Assembly: GCA_025450975.1 (NCBI GenBank)
Contig: JANWLI010000061.1
Location: forward strand, 1-21,806
Direction: 5' to 3'
DNA: 21,806 bases
From: Candidatus Kapaibacterium sp.
Lineage (GTDB): Bacteria > Bacteroidota > Ignavibacteria > Palsa-1295
Shown: in pieces, positions 21,665 to 21,806 of the stretch
Layout of the letters: each line of letters opens with the position of its first letter
Numbering within the stretch: the first letter of the stretch is position 1
Made by a program: the position numbers and the translations under genes
Notes under the pieces: model-generated
Seen by the model: the letters and a program-made list of their open reading frames with translations, nothing else
Database searches by the model: none
Told to the model about the DNA's origin: nothing

Positions 21665-21806
21665 TATTATTTCCCAGGAAGCGAATCCCTACATAGACAA
21701 AGTCTGATGGCCGCGGAATGACCGATCCGCCATCGTCGCTGAGTCCCTCGCCACCGACAAAGACCTGCATGGTGAGCCCGTCTCCTTTTAGTTGTAATCC
21801 GAATTC
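21654..21806 (-). CDS. 3' end of a convergent gene, probable outer-membrane protein (5' part outside window)
   Basis: Reading the minus strand from the right edge, 50 codons are open and end in TAA at 21654-21656. The residues include GDGLTMQVFVGGEGL and then FVYVGIRFLGNNISL. The alternating, Gly-rich pattern with a closing YVGIRF strand recalls an outer-membrane barrel or surface protein, but too little is visible to name a family. It converges on zapA with an 11-base overlap. Confidence 0.5.
   Translation of the reverse strand, partial: EFGLQLKGDGLTMQVFVGGEGLSDDGGSVIPRPSDFVYVGIRFLGNNISL

Noticed and set aside
1..21806. tRNA genes, CRISPR arrays, IS elements, attachment sites
   Set aside because: Scanned by eye for T-arm GTTCGA contexts, regular direct repeats with spacers, transposase motifs and terminal repeats; none was convincing.

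Overview
The window most likely comes from the Bacteroidota/FCB group, probably a Kapabacteria-, Ignavibacteria- or Chlorobi-like lineage (inference). Three things point there. Two secreted proteins end in type IX secretion (T9SS) type A sorting domains. Many genes are preceded by the Bacteroidota -7 promoter element TAnnTTTG. The order thrS-infC-rpmI-rplT-pheS-pheT-(coiled coil)-zapA fits those groups. I see no phage, IS element, CRISPR array, tRNA or rRNA.

Layout. Positions 1-3.2 kb are on the minus strand: a cystathionine beta-synthase-type PLP enzyme cut by the left edge, then an Omp28-like thioredoxin-fold T9SS cargo protein. Two copies of a palindromic array of 8-bp units (GGCGGATA...TATCCGCC) flank the Omp28 gene and its roughly 700-bp upstream gap. 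Positions 3.9-10.4 kb are on the plus strand: an acyl-CoA dehydrogenase, three small outer-membrane barrel-like proteins, LemA, an FkbM-type methyltransferase, and a T9SS cargo protein with Asp-box (BNR) repeats. Most of these units end in clear hairpin terminators.

Positions 10.4-21.7 kb hold the translation cluster. Directly upstream of thrS lies a 21-codon leader ORF with 8 Thr codons, followed by mutually exclusive hairpins and an intrinsic terminator. This is the full architecture of a ribosome-mediated threonine attenuator, and it is the most notable feature here. thrS, infC, rpmI and rplT follow and end at a strong terminator. An AT-richer, opposite-strand lipoprotein gene of the erythromycin-esterase family sits between rplT and pheS; it lacks expected active-site histidines. 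Two tandem paralogous lipoprotein genes separate pheS from pheT. pheT has its own promoter-like element and is tightly followed by a coiled-coil gene and zapA. The right edge holds the 3' end of a minus-strand gene that overlaps the zapA 3' end.

Functionally, the right half couples tRNA charging (ThrRS, PheRS), initiation (IF3) and 50S proteins (bL35, bL20) to a division-ring gene pair. The left half is mostly envelope and secreted functions plus sulfur amino acid and acyl-CoA metabolism. Assignments come from reading motifs; no database search was possible.
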